Assembly: GCF_008831285.2 (NCBI RefSeq) | Contig: NC_045148.1 | Span: forward strand, 2,730,001 to 2,794,000 | Source of the DNA: Nymphaea colorata | Lineage: Eukaryota > Streptophyta > Magnoliopsida > Nymphaeales > Nymphaeaceae | Direction: 5' to 3' | DNA: 64,000 nucleotides | In this document: one piece after another, positions 49,496 to 61,387 of the stretch | Position numbering within the stretch: position 1 is the first letter of the stretch | Layout of the letters: each line of letters opens with the position of its first letter | Notes under the pieces: model-generated | Databases searched by the model: none | What the model was told of the DNA's origin: nothing | The model's input: the letters and a program-made list of their open reading frames with translations, nothing else | Made by a program: the position numbers and the translations under genes

Positions 49496-52400
49496 ATAAC
49501 TATATATATATATGTTTTCGCCGCACCCACACCTAATTTTATTTGGAACTTGCGGCACCGGCACCCACAACTGCATTGGGTGAGGTCACTAACGTTTCCG
49601 GCGATGGGGAAGTGCCTAACTCACTAGATAAAGGCTTGGTTGGGTGACGTTGGATTGGGCGGACGTGCAGGTGGTGGATCAGACCGGCGGCGGTCGGTTT
49701 GTGGACGACAAGCAATGCCCAGTCAGCTGTCTCTCTCTCTCGTTCTCTCGAGCTCACCGAAGAAGAAAGGGAAGAAGCCGGAAAAGTTGATCTCCAACTA
49801 GAAACAAAGCTTAATTGAAATTGGCAAAAGATCTAAACAAATGAGGCCCGAGGGCTTAAACAAATGTGCCCAAAACACTAACCCTAGGGGCAGAAGTTCA
49901 AATGGGAAATAAATAAAAAACATGCCCCTTTGGGGTGCACACAATAACTAAGAAAATGACAAAAACCCCTAGGCGCCACTTTATTTCCTAAATGCATCGA
50001 TTTTCAAACACTTTCCTAAATCATTTCTCCTACTCAAGTGTTCATCCAATCTCCTTTGAGCTGGCGGGTTGTAGCGCTGACATGGCATCCTCGTTGGTAG
50101 GTGCGGGTCCTATGTTGGTGACGTGGCCTCTCGGTAGCGACCATGCTCGCGGAGGCTGGTCTCGAGTGGCTGACGTGGCAACTTGGTGGCGTCCACTCAG
50201 CTATAAAGTCCTCACCCCTTCCTTCGAGTTTTGTGCCACCTACGCAATGGATTGAGTCTTAGCTTGAGTGGTTTTGAGCTGAGGGGACCTACGCGGCTTA
50301 GGCTTGAGCTCCATGGTGCGTTCAGTGTGTAGACAGAATCACAGAACCCAGGTGGGTTGGACTCAGCTAGCAGGTTGATGTGAGCAAGGCCTCGAGGAAT
50401 CCATGAAGGGCTTGGGCCCTCTCTAGCTCCAAGCAGTGTAAATGACTGCTAGCAGCTATCTGCCGGATGTCCGGTGTTTGGCTGGCTTGTGGTTGCCGAG
50501 CTATGGCCGACACTGATCGAGGATTGGCCAGTGATGGTCGAGGTAACCTCGCTGCTGCTCATGCCAAAGGATGTAGTGTCGGCCCTGTCTCTTGCGTGCA
50601 TGTTGCTGGCTGGACCATGGCCTGCAGTGGTTGTGAAGCTCTCGGCTTCAGGTGCTCTGAGTGGGGCCAAGAAGGATGTAGCGGAGCCATGGCCGACTAA
50701 AGTTGTGGGGCTTTCTGCAATAGTTGCGCTGGGCGATGCTGAGACGGGTGTGGCTGAGGTGTGGCTCGGTTGTGGCTAAACTATGGTTGGCCTTGGTAGG
50801 ATTGGACTCGGCTGCAGTGTAAGCTGCTCCAGGTAGGGCTGGGCCGGGGCTGGCTGCCTCTTAGCCATGGCGGAGGCTTCTCTTGACCGCACGTGGCCCT
50901 ATGGTGGTGTCTTTGCCGTCTGCACCTTCGTGACTGGCGTTCACTAGGGAGTGGCCGGGACTCTCGAAGGCCTCCGTGCAGGCATTGGTCGGCGCCGGGG
51001 AAGAGACCGTGGCAAGTAGTGGTCATCCTGGGTACGAAGTTGGCGCTTGAGCTTTGGATCTTGCATCGCACCTAGCTCAAATGGCACCATAGGTGGAGGA
51101 GAAAAGCCATACACAGCCTCTTGAAGAGTCGCACCTATGGTGAAATGCGCTGAGATGTTGTAGCTCCACTCACACCATGCAAGATGTTGCACCCAAGTGT
51201 GGGGCTGTTGCTAGTCATATGCCCACAAATATGTCTCTATCATCTGGTTGGTCACTTCAGTATGACCGTTGGTCTGCGAGTGGTGTGACATGTTGTAGAC
51301 TGTAGTTAATCAACTTAATCTGAACTCCGGCCAGCCTCATGTACTCTGTCCAAAAGGCGCTGCCATAGATAGAGTCCCGATCGCACACTATAGTGCGCAG
51401 CAGCCCATGAAGTTGTCTAACGTTCTGCTTATAGGTCTCGGCAACAAGCATTGTCGAGTACTTTCAGGAAAGCAGCGCAAAGTGGGCGTGCTTCGTCAAT
51501 CGATCCACCACAACTAAGATCGACACCAATGGTCCTCGACGATCTTTGGCATTTCCAAGATGTTGCAGCGCATCCAAGACATGGTAGGCCGGTTAACCTT
51601 TTTTTCCCTCAACCAGCTCTTGCACTTATAACAATGTTCTTGGCCACAAATTGGTTTGGGTTCGTTTCAAGTTTATTTAGGAGCTAGTAGGGACTTAGGT
51701 TTGTCTGAATGGCTATTTGGTGGTTATGGCCCTAGAATGGTCCAAATCGAGACTTGTCGACGGCTGCTGCATGGGGCTTCTAGGGAGGACATGACTAATT
51801 ATGTGGCAATGGTTAGTTGAGGCTGATGTCTTGGGGCATTACGGAGTAATGGTTGAAGCTGCAGCAGTGGAAGGGCTAGCAATTATAATAGCAGGTGGTC
51901 GAGTTTTGAGGTATTGGATGTGGTGACCACCACCAAGAGCGATTGAAGTTTATAGGGCTAAGGCGAAAGAGGAAGTAGGTTAGGTGTAGATGACTATCAA
52001 GGAACACAGTCGTTGGTGGAGAAAGGGTGGAAATGATCTAGTTAAGTTGGGTAGGGTGGAGTTTGCTTATCCACGTGTATTGGGCTGGCTGCTGCCTAGG
52101 TTGGAGGATAGCATGTGGTTAGAGCACAAGCTCAACAAGTCAGGCAAGGGTGCTGGTACAAATGGCTCGACAATCCTTGGTCATTAGATGGGTCTTGTTG
52201 TTGCAAGCATGAGAAGTGGGTCATAACGATTAACACACAACCCAAAGCTTCTATCACAAACATTCAATAGGTTCGAAGAGTCCAAGCTCCATCGTAAAAT
52301 GGCCAAGTGGCCTATTTATACTAGTCTTCAATCTACTTGGCAAGTCACCTGGTCTAGGGCTGGCTGTGCAGCCCATGGCCTCAATGAGGCCATTAGAGAA

Positions 52401-55400
52401 GTAAAGAGTTGGGTCGGTTGCAGTTGGCACTCCCTCATGTCGATCAGTTTAGCAGCCTGCCTATGCCTGGGAAATTAGTTGCTCAAGTTATTCCTGCAAT
52501 TGCTGGGTAGTTAGATAACTGAAACACTTGCTTCTTGCAGAGTTTTGATAAGTTGGGCCTCTTGTAGGACCTTCCGCATGGATGCTCCAGGCTTCTATGG
52601 ATGGGTTCTGTCCGTGTGGCCAATTCTCCTCTGGTCGTTCCTAAGCATTTTCAATTTCCAGTTGTCGCTTGGTTGTTACCAACTAACTGGATGTCACCCT
52701 CTTGCATGCTTGCCCATGGCTAGGATTATTAGCACTAGTGTGACAGCCTAGCCCTGGCCCTTTGGCAATGGTCCATTGATCCTTGGTTGAGTCCTTTGGC
52801 CTAGCTGATCACCATTATCCTACTGTTGGCCTTACTACCTGCTCTTACCCCACTACTTTTTCGTAATGGCTCTCTTTGTCTGATCTTTTCCCTCAACCAT
52901 CGTTATGATCTTGTTCTACTTGTGTGACCCTAGCCTAGGCCATGAATGAGATTTTTTCTCCTAACGGCTGTGATTGACTATAAACTCCAGCAGCTGGATG
53001 CAGTGTGTGGTTGGCCTTGTAATCGCCTGTTGGAGTGTCTTTTGCCTTAGGTCTCATCAGCTATCTCTTCCTGACCTCAGAAAACTACTCCTTGGCCTAA
53101 CAACTCCTAATTCCACCCCTAGCATCCTTGAACTGGGCTTGGGCATCCCTAGGGAGACCCGTATCACCTTGTAGCGACACATTTCTCTCTATTAACTGGC
53201 CTAGTATTGGTTGAAAGCAATGTCACGGAAAATGCGTTTTTTCCAGAAAAAAAGCGAAAAAAGTTGAAAACAAGTTAGTTGAAAAAACAGGAAAAAATGT
53301 GTTTTTTTGACAAAAAATGCCAAAATGAAAAAAATGTGAAAAAACACGTGTTTTTTGTGCATTTTTTCTTTTGTTTTTTCCGCTTTTTTGCTTTTTTTCT
53401 CATTTTTACACTTTTTAGTTACCAAATTTTTATTTTCACAATTTATTTTTAGTTTTTTAATTTTTTAAAATTTAAGGAGATTTTCCCGACAAAACAACTT
53501 TGCCTTATTACCTGAGAAAAACCTCGCTAATTTATACCCGAAAATGCTATTTGTGACAATGGTTGAAAGTTAACACCATTTAAATACTTGACATAAACTA
53601 GGGACCCTATCTATGTGTGTGTATGTTCTTCGATTATATGTAGTGAGTAAGTATAATTTCTCTATGCACTAATTATGAATTGGTCAGTCAGCTTAATTGG
53701 TTTGTAAGTTGCCACATATCTACTTCTTCGAAGTCAAGATACTAGCTGTCATCTACCTTTTGGAGGTTGTTTTGCACGCAACACCTTGTAAACCATGAAG
53801 TTGATTGGATGGCTCATAATTAATATAAATAACCTTCATTGACTTGGTGCACATATTGAAAGAACCCTATAAACTCAAATATGTGTAAGCATATGTGCGT
53901 GCATATATGCACGTAATTCTTGATTTTGCCATTTTAAATACTTTCTTTCCTTTTTATATTTTGGAAATTTGCATATCTTTTAGTCATGTTTATACTTTGC
54001 AAAGCACATATCTCAATAATAAGTAATAACCAGTGGTAATAACATATGAACATGTTTTTCTTTAACCTTAGTTGAATTTCACCTTTTAACCACTGCACAA
54101 ATATCCCGTTTATTAAAAAAAAACACGATAAATATGACTCAACCGAAAAACATCAATAAAACACGTCTTTTTGAAAAAGACATAAAAAAAAAAAGCGAAA
54201 AACACGTTTTTTTCAGAATTTTTTACTGCACGTGAGAATTCTTTTAAATTGCCAGACTTTTAGTTTCTATCTTTTAATTTTGATTAGTTGTTTTTATAGC
54301 ATATGCTATCAAAGGTGTGTGTAGTAATGAAGATTAATTAGTAACAGATGTAATAAAGAAAAGAGAGATGGTTAACCAAAAAATTAGGCGTAAGTTCGTA
54401 ACAAAGAAGAGAGAGCGAAACTATGTCACATGGGTACTCCTCCTAAGGAGGAGTACCCGCACGGTACCGGTACGGCTACCGGTGCGGCACTAATTCGGTC
54501 AACGCGGTACCAGGTACGGTCAACGTACCTGGGTTCAAATTGGTCCATTTTCGAACTCGGTCAACCTTGACCGAGTCCAAAGATGTCCAATTTTGAAATT
54601 AACGATTTTAAGTTTTTAACTTTTAAAACTAATCTAACGTTAAATTGATCGATTGAAGCCTTAAACCCTCGACATTTTCTTCCTCCTACCCATTTCACGA
54701 ACGCTGCATTTGGGGCGACCGGCGACTTGGGTGGACGAACGGCGGCGACCGGCGACGGCGTTCGGTGACCGACGACTTGGGTGGACGAACGGCGGCGACC
54801 AGCGACGACCGGTGGACGAACGGCAGCGACTGTGGACGGTATTAGTTTCGATTTTGCCGATTTCTTCTATTTCCTGTCCTCCTCCCTACCTCCTCTTCGT
54901 TCCTTCCCTCTCGATGGTTATGACTCTGTCTCCTCCTCATCGTTGATTATATGTTGTGCGCCTTTTCATTTCTTAGATGTGTTGTGCGCCTCATCAGTTT
55001 TTCATCATTTGTTCTCATATGCATCAGTTTTTCACATCGTTTGTTCTTCAGTGCGTGTTATTTACAGCATGTTCAATAGAAATTTAGTTTTTTTTTTGTG
55101 CGTTATTTACAACGTGTTCGATTTTGGGGAAGTCTTTGTCAAAGTTATTCTGTAAAAATCGTGATTGTTTGGGGAAGTTTAGTGACTGATTCTGTAAAAA
55201 TCTTGACAGTTTGGGGAAGTTTAGTGACTGATGGTCATCGTGTTCTTTTTTGTGTGCGTCTTTGCAGCTCTTGTTAGGTGCTTTTCATATAAGTTGTAAT
55301 GGCTGATAAGGGAAAAGAAACGATGCCTACGAGTGGAAGTGGAAATATGGCAAGCAGCAGTAGTAGTGTTAATACCACAACATTAGACTTGGATAATCCA

Positions 55401-58192
55401 TCTCAGCCTCTTTGGCGGTATGTGAAAAAACTTGGAAAAGCACCAGGTGGTGGTGGGAATATAATATTTTCTTGAAATTTCTGTAATAAGACGATCACTG
55501 GCTCTTATACACGTTGCAAGTCACATTTATTGCATATCCCATGTTTTGGAATTCGACCATGTGAAAAAGTTAGCGAAGAATCGATGAAGCAGATCAAAAA
55601 AGAACACGATGCAGCTGAGACGAACAAATCTTCAGCCAAGTCAAGTGAACTATCCGTTCCTCTTTTTTGTGTGCGTCTTTGCAGCTCTTGTTAGGTGCTT
55701 TTCATATAAGTTGTAATGGCTGATAAGGGAAAAGAAACGATGCCTACGAGTGGAAGTGGAAATATGGCAAGCAGCAGTAGTAGTGTTAATACCACAACAT
55801 TAGACTTGGATAATCCATCTCAGCCTCTTTGGTGGTATGTGAAAAAACTTGGAAAAGCACCAGGTGGTGGTGGGAATATAATATTTTCTTGAAATTTCTG
55901 TAATAAGACGATCACTGGCTCTTATACACGTTGCAAGACACATTTATTGCATATCCCATGTTTTGGAATTCGACCATGTGAAAAAGTTAGCGAAGAATCG
56001 ATGAAGCAGATCAAAAAAGAACACGATGCAGCTGAGACGAACAAATCTTCAGCCAAGTCAAGTGAACTATCCGTTCCTCTTTATGCTATTGAAGAAGGTG
56101 AAGATGCTTCAAAGAAAAGAAAAATGAACATGGCAAGCAGGGATACCAAAAAATTAGAACAAGTATTCAAAACTATGGGAAGGGCAGAGATGGATAGAAG
56201 AATCGGAAGGTTTTTTTTTGCAAGTTCACTTCCTTTTAATATAGCTAGAAGTCCTTATTGGAAAGATGTTGTTACAGGTTTGGCTAATTGCAGTTTGAGT
56301 GGATATGTACCCCTGAGTTCAGAAAAGTTGAGAACAATAATTCTTGCAGAAGAGAAGGCAAACATCGAAAAATTATTAGAGAAGAAGAAATTTTCATGGA
56401 GACAATATGGAGTATCCATTGTTTCTGACGGGTGGACTGATATACAAAGACGGCCACTGATAAATTTTATTGCTTATTCGCCTGATGGACCAATCTTCTT
56501 GAAATGTGTTGATGCATCTGGGGAGTATAAAGATGCTGAGTATTTAAAAGGGTTATTTATAGAAGTCATCAAAGAAGTGGGTGAAGATAATGTTGTGCAA
56601 ATTATTACTGATAATGCTCCAGCTTGCCAACGAGCAGGGATGAATTTGGCAAGTAATCCCAAGTATAGTCACATATTTTGGACTCCTTGTGTGGCACACA
56701 GTATAAATCAAGCACTTAAAAGTATTTGCAACCCATCGAAAGATGATACAAATGCTGGTATATTATGTTCTTGGATTGAGGAGCTTGAGCATGATGTCAG
56801 AAACATCAGAAATTTTGTTGTAAACCACAACAATGCTCTTGCTATATTTAATAGGCATTCTGATTTGAAATTGTTGAAGGTAGCAGAGACTCGTTTTGCA
56901 TCCATTATTGTAATGATAAAAAGAATAAAACGGGTGAAACATGCATTAACACTTATGGTGACTGACAATGATTGGGAGTTTTATCGGAGTGATGACATTG
57001 TGAAGGCTCAACAAATTAAAAAATGTATTTTAGAAGATGAATGGTGGGATAAGATTTCATATTGTCTGCAGTTTACAGAGCCTATTTGGCAGATGTTGAG
57101 AGAAGTTGACAAAGAAGGTCCCATGCTTCATAGAGTTTATGATATGTGGGATAACATGATTGAAAAAATTCAAAACATCATTTTTAGACAGGAGAAGAAG
57201 AATGTTGCACTTGATGATTCTGAGTTTTTCGATCGTGTGCATAAAATTTTAGTAAGAAGATGGATTAGAAGCAATAACCCTTTGCATTGTATGGCACACT
57301 CCTTAAATTCCAAATATTATGGACAAACATGGTTGGCAGGAGGCACTGGTCGTGTTCCTCCTAATCGAGATCCAGAAATATCAAAAAATAGGGAGATATG
57401 TTTGGGAAGACTATATTCTGATTATGATCGGTTGAAGATAATAAATAGTGAGTTTGCGAGCTTCTCTGGTGGAAGAAGTGATTCAGTACAAGCTGCAATG
57501 GCAAGAGATGAGGAAGATCCTGTTAATTGGTGGTTATGTTTTGGAGCAGCGACACCAAATCTCCAGCAACTTGCATTCAAGTTATTATCTCAACCTGCAA
57601 CCTCTTCATGTTGTGAAAGAAATTGGAGCACTTATTCTCAAATTCACAATATCAAGAGAAATAAGCTAACCAGTAAGCGAGCAGAAGATTTAGTTTATGT
57701 CCACTCCAACCTACGCTTGCTTTCACGTACTTCAGATGCTTACAGGTATTTCTTTCTTTTTGTATCTTTGGTATGTATACATAATTACATTTGTATATTA
57801 TGTTGGTTGTTTAAAGTTAATATTAACTTAAAAGTTAAATCATATTTTGTTGCGACTTGCAGTTCAGGATCATCCAAGTATTGGGATGTTAACCCAGAGG
57901 ACATTGACGTGGACCTTGAAGGGGAACATGATTTGCATGCTCTTAATTTGGACCTTACAGAACTTGTTGCTCCTTCTAATCTTGATGATGTGACTGAGGA
58001 GAATGAGATTCAAGAAAGCTGATGTATTTTGTATGTTAATTATGCGACTGAAGAGAATGAGAATCAAGAAAGTTGATGTATTTGAGAATCAAGACTGATA
58101 AATTTTGGATCATGATTTATAAATATGTTATTCTGTTTGTAATTTTTTGATATATATATGTGTGAATGTGTTATTCTGTTTGAAATTTTTTA

Positions 58193-58228
<36 letters not shown>

Positions 58229-60823
58229 GTGCATGTGTGTGTATGGCCGTACCCCGCACCCAAGTTTTTTGAAAATGGTCCGTACCTGCACCCGTACCTA
58301 TGTGACATTGGAGCGAAAGAGAGCCTAGCTTCTCCTCAATTAATGAAACCCTAACCCATTGCATTAACTCCCTCACCATATCAGCCCTTTATATATGCGG
58401 TTGAGTAAAGTAGGTCTATCATGGGGACAAACAAAATTTATTACTTTGTGACCCTACCCATGGTTATTGTTTACTTTTAACCTACTATTTTTTACCCACA
58501 TCCTATCATGTTTATCTAGTCATTTTTCAATGTCTTGTTATTAATTTTTTATTTAATTTAATTTTAGATAATTTATGATTTTTTTATTTTTAATTTTTTA
58601 AATTTGCCGAGATTTTCTTGAGAAGTACAATTTTGCCGTATTATACCTGAGAAATACCTCACCTTATGATACCCGTAAACTATATAGGTGACAATGCCTT
58701 TAACATTACGAAACAAAGAAAAATGGTAATGACGTTGGAATATACATTTATAATGTTTTATTTTTCATTTGATGGAATCAGTTACCCTTTTACATAAGAT
58801 GATATATTCCTTGTTTTGAATGCTTATATGCCCAAATTTACAATCTTGATGCTTCATCCCGCCATTTTGAATGTTAGGTTCCCACTATCTTGCTCCTTTA
58901 CATTTTCCCTAATATTTGTTCCATTCTTGATGTTCTCTCTGCAGCTTCGCTTAAATAAAGATGGTCAAATTATTGGGACAGAGTACTTGTCTGATCTAGT
59001 GGAAAAGGAACATGAAACTCACAAGCATGGTAAAACTACACAGCCTTGTTCTCAAGAAAGCTCAAATGTGGAACATTTCATCTCGTGCTAAGACTGAAAT
59101 TTTTTCTCGTCATAATTGCCACCTTTCTATGCGTCTTAGTGCTTCCATAGTCACACACATTGGTCTTGGCTCTATTTTGGTGATTCAAAATCTCGCAATA
59201 TTAGCATTTCTTGACAAACATCATCAAATTTAAGTAATAAAAAATTGTAAATGATGAGAAAAAGGCTTTCACTAATCAAATAAATTATCTTTTATAATAT
59301 ATGATGATAATATCATGATTATCATTATCAAGATACTATTGTTGAATAGTTAATTTCTTGTATTTTCAATTGTCATATTTTCCTTTTATATCATTTATTT
59401 AAAAATTGTGAAGGTCTGTGGTTATCATTCCATTAAGCACTAGTTTGGTTCTCTCTGATTTTGATTGCTTAGTTAACTTTATGTTATTCGTTAATGATCA
59501 TCCACATTTCCTTGGTAATTAATCAAGTTTGATTTAGTCTAGTCTCAGCTGTGTAATATCGAACTGGTGATTTGCCTTCCAAGTCATATGGGTGCAGGTC
59601 CGGGTACAAGTGTGACAATATATGTATGGGTGTGTGTGTGTGTGTATGTGTAAAAACTTAAGATTTTTTTTTTTTATAATAAGTCCCTTATTGTAACAAA
59701 AAGAGAATAAGATGGTTAGAAATTAAGAACAAAGGCATTTCTTTTCTGAAATGATAATAAATAGGAGGTTTTAGACAAGAATGGGTCTATAAAACCCTAA
59801 TCTTGTGGCTGTATTCTCCTCTCGCACCATCAGGCACATGTTCTTTCCCTCTTCTTCTTCCTTCTTCTCCCCTCCTCTTCCTTTTCCCGATGTTTTCCTT
59901 TTTAGGGTTTTGGCCCGAACAGGTCAAACATCAATCCTGATGCAGATACAGTATTTTTGTTGAAAAGATTAGCTTTATTATTTAAAGTATGTTTTTTAAG
60001 GAAAAATGTTTATTTCTTAAGAGAAAGGAATAGGGTGCTTTCTACCATCTCTCTAACACAAAGTCACAGATAGGGGCAAAAAGAAGGAATGAATCCCCTT
60101 TCTCCTGTACCACCTCCTTATCTTTTTTTTTTTTTTAAAAAAAAAGAAGAGAAAGAAAGCAAGCAAGCAAGGACTATGTTTCTTTCAGTTTTCTGTCCCT
60201 TTTTAGTTTGATCTTCTTGGGGGAAGGGATTAGCAATGGGATACTGCCATTTTTTTTTAAAAATGCTTTATGTTCAATAAAATTTGTGAAAGTTCTAAAG
60301 CACGTCCAAAGATTCAATTATAATAAAATACACCTAACTTTTACCAGTTCTCGAGATATCATACCAGCATCAATATCCATGCTTGCACCTGGGTGATAGT
60401 CTATGACTTGTTTGAGTTTGCTTCTGATTTTTCATTTCATCTCTTGTTTTGTTCTTGTTGTTGCTGCATATATTACAAATAATTGCATTTCACAAAAAAA
60501 CGTTTCTGCTTGAAGATGATAGTGGGGAGCACCAAAATTCTTCTCATCACATGCACGATCATGCTTTTTTCAAGGACAGTGATAAAGTGGTCAAGGATGT
60601 GAAGCGGGCACTGGAAAATGGTGAAGGATGTCGGGTATTTATGGACATAACCTTTCCCCGTTACCATTTCTGCAGAAGAGTATCTTTTATTTTGTTTTGA
60701 GTTCATGATTAAATAACTGAAACATCTGGATTTGGACAGGTATATGGAGTCCTTGACGTCCAAAGAGTGGCGGGAAACTTTCATATTTCTGTTCATGGAT
60801 TGAGTCTTTTTGTCGCACAGCAG
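44675..60823 (+). CDS. ERGIC3: ERGIC3/ERV46-like ER-Golgi cargo receptor, 5' part
   Basis: Membrane protein of COPII vesicles cycling between ER and Golgi. The family pairs with an ERV41-type partner and helps recycle or sort luminal cargo. A 5' UTR exon ends at 44723. Coding exons: 45055-45139 (exon from 45014), 48103-48185, 48307-48382, 48505-48572, 58945-59029, 60516-60634 and 60740-60823. All are GT-AG, and the phases join to 200 open codons. Recognisable segments are LDAFPRAEEHLLKKTQSGG, a transmembrane helix (VVSMIGLAVMALLFIHEL), MSVDVKRGETLPININMTF, SGKHEVDLDTNIWK, GTEYLSDLVEKEHE, a His-rich lumenal stretch, ENGEGCRVYGVLDVQRVAGN and FHISVHG. Family members are about 380 residues, so the C-terminal half and second transmembrane helix lie beyond the window. 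Coding intron 4 is 10.4 kb and transposon-filled. Confidence 0.93.
46447..46768. mobile_element. AT-rich hAT-like MITE, 322 bp
   Basis: Inverted ends are CCATTGTAACAAATAACAT and, reverse-complemented from the right, CCATTGTCACAAATATCAT. It is flanked by the exact 8-bp repeat GTGAAAGT (46439-46446 and 46769-46776). The interior is AT-rich and non-coding. Related copies occur at 53218-53561 and less completely elsewhere. An 8-bp target duplication suits hAT mobilisation. Confidence 0.8.
47611..47938. repeat. 164-bp tandem duplication in ERGIC3 intron
   Basis: Copy 1 begins at 47611 and copy 2 at 47775, each opening AAAATAACCTTTATTAT. Only a handful of differences are visible, so the duplication is recent relative to the surrounding repeats. 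Confidence 0.92.
50944..51560 (-). pseudogene. Ty3/gypsy integrase relic
   Basis: The minus-strand translation gives SILVVVDRLTKHAHFALL (about 51480-51540), HGLLRTIVCDRDSIYGSAFW (51257-51451) and LAWCEWSYNISAHFTIGA with EAVYGFSPP (50944-51192). These are the core and post-core parts of a gypsy integrase. Frameshifts and stops separate them. No LTRs or reverse transcriptase were recognised, although GC-rich flanks from about 50.0 to 52.2 kb may belong to the same insertion. Confidence 0.82.
51561..53217. other. Unassigned DNA in ERGIC3 intron 4
   Basis: I recognise no coding domain. Base composition is higher in GC than the intron flanks and continues that of the gypsy relic, so this may be LTR or leader sequence of a degraded retrotransposon. 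No matching repeat ends were found. Confidence 0.35.
53218..53561. mobile_element. AT-rich hAT-like MITE, 344 bp
   Basis: The left end is CAATGTCACGGAAAATGC. The right end, reverse-complemented, is CATTGTCACAAATAGCAT. It is flanked by the exact 8-bp repeat GTTGAAAG (53210-53217 and 53562-53569). It is related to 46447-46768 by its right end (TTTGTGACAATGG) and AT-rich interior. The flanks of the two copies are also somewhat alike, so a larger shared repeat unit cannot be excluded. Confidence 0.72.
55244..56077 (+). repeat. 417-bp tandem duplication of the transposase 5' end
   Basis: The segment from about 55244 (CTTTTTTGTGTGCGTC) to about 55660 is repeated at about 55661-56077. It includes the splice acceptor, start codon and BED finger. 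I see two substitutions between copies (CGG to TGG at the LWRYV/LWWYV codon, and T to A after CGTTGCAAG). Both copies carry the TGA stop, so the stop came first. Confidence 0.93.
55716..58022 (+). pseudogene. hAT transposase (BED / DUF659 / dimerisation), early stop
   Basis: The transposase starts MADKGKETMPTSG at 55716; a duplicate start lies at 55299. A BED zinc finger follows (LWWYVKKLGKAPGGGG), but the first finger cysteine codon is TGA (55890-55892), leaving stop-NFC where C-x2-C is expected. Past the stop the frame is open to 58022, with the next in-frame ATG at 56001. It holds a DUF659-type catalytic region (SDGWTDIQRRPLINFIAY, ITDNAPACQRAG, WTPCVAHSINQ) and the C-terminal hAT dimerisation domain (PVNWWLCFGAATPNLQQLAF, SSCCERNWSTYS). 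A likely 117-bp intron, 57746-57862, is a multiple of three, so unspliced reading also stays open. Only the finger is lost, so a truncated protein is conceivable. Confidence 0.9.
58311..58944. other. AT-rich end of ERGIC3 intron 4
   Basis: No gene. The stretch ending near 58698 (CTATATAGGTGACAATG) resembles the right end of the AT-rich MITE family; its left end is not clear. From there to the exon at 58945 the DNA is unremarkable intron sequence. Confidence 0.5.
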
Positions 60824-61307
60824 GTCTGTGACTGTTTTCTGTGAAAGACTCAAGTTTGTAAATCATTATTTTCCTTTCTTTGCCACTATTAGCATACTTT
60901 CCTTGTTTTTTGAGGGTTCTTTTGTTACTCTTTTCAAATTGTTCCATCTGATGCTACAAGCTGTAGCTAGTTGCTGCTGTTAATGTTGGGCCTTTGGCAC
61001 AATATTATGTTAATTGGTATTGCTTTCATAGGATAAGAAATTGTGGCAGTACACCAATCTATGGGAGGGCCTGAAACTCTAGAAAATGAAGTTCCGTCTC
61101 AGTGCTTGGATGGAAAAATGAAAATAGCAATTGTAAGCTTACATGTTGAAAAAGAGATCCTTTTCTTACACACGGATCTGTTTTGACACCAAACACCAAT
61201 GGACATGAAATGATAGTCCACCACATGCAATTTTGCTGAACATTTGCGGTATCAAGTGTAGCCTTAATCCTCTGAGTAGGTGTGTGTGTGTATCTCTCTC
61301 TTGCTCG

Positions 61308-61308
<1 letters not shown>

Positions 61309-61386
<78 letters not shown>
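61309..61386. repeat. (TA)n microsatellite, about 78 bp
   Basis: A nearly pure TA run. It generates a spurious Tyr-Ile repeat reading frame on the minus strand. Confidence 0.97.

Positions 61387-61387
<1 letters not shown>

Larger units (their letters stand above)
54421..58310 (+). mobile_element. Complete hAT element, 3.89 kb
   Basis: The left end is CTATGTCACATGGGTAC. The right end, reverse-complemented, is CAATGTCACATAGGTAC. It is flanked by the exact 8-bp duplication GAGCGAAA (54413-54420 and 58311-58318), as expected for hAT insertion. Subterminal DNA is rich in GGTACGG/CCGTACC motifs. It carries one transposase gene in the same orientation as ERGIC3, preceded by a GC-rich 5' region (54710-54840) with CGACTTGGGTGGACGAACGG repeats. 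Intact ends and an unmutated target duplication suggest a fairly young insertion, although the transposase is broken. Confidence 0.93.
48573..58944 (+). other. ERGIC3 coding intron 4 (10.4 kb), transposon-rich
   Basis: Donor GTATGC follows NIWK and acceptor CTCTGCAG precedes LRLNKDG; the flanking protein is continuous with the family. Inside, from left: microsatellites near 48950-48990 and 49460-49510, a GC-rich segment, a gypsy integrase relic (50944-51560), unassigned DNA to 53.2 kb, a MITE (53218-53561), the hAT element (54421-58310), and an AT-rich segment with a possible further MITE end. Confidence 0.85.

Noticed and set aside
50449-50779. Open frames of 73-101 codons on both strands in GC-rich intron DNA
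   Set aside because: Mutually overlapping frames in GC-rich sequence beside a gypsy relic; no recognised domain.
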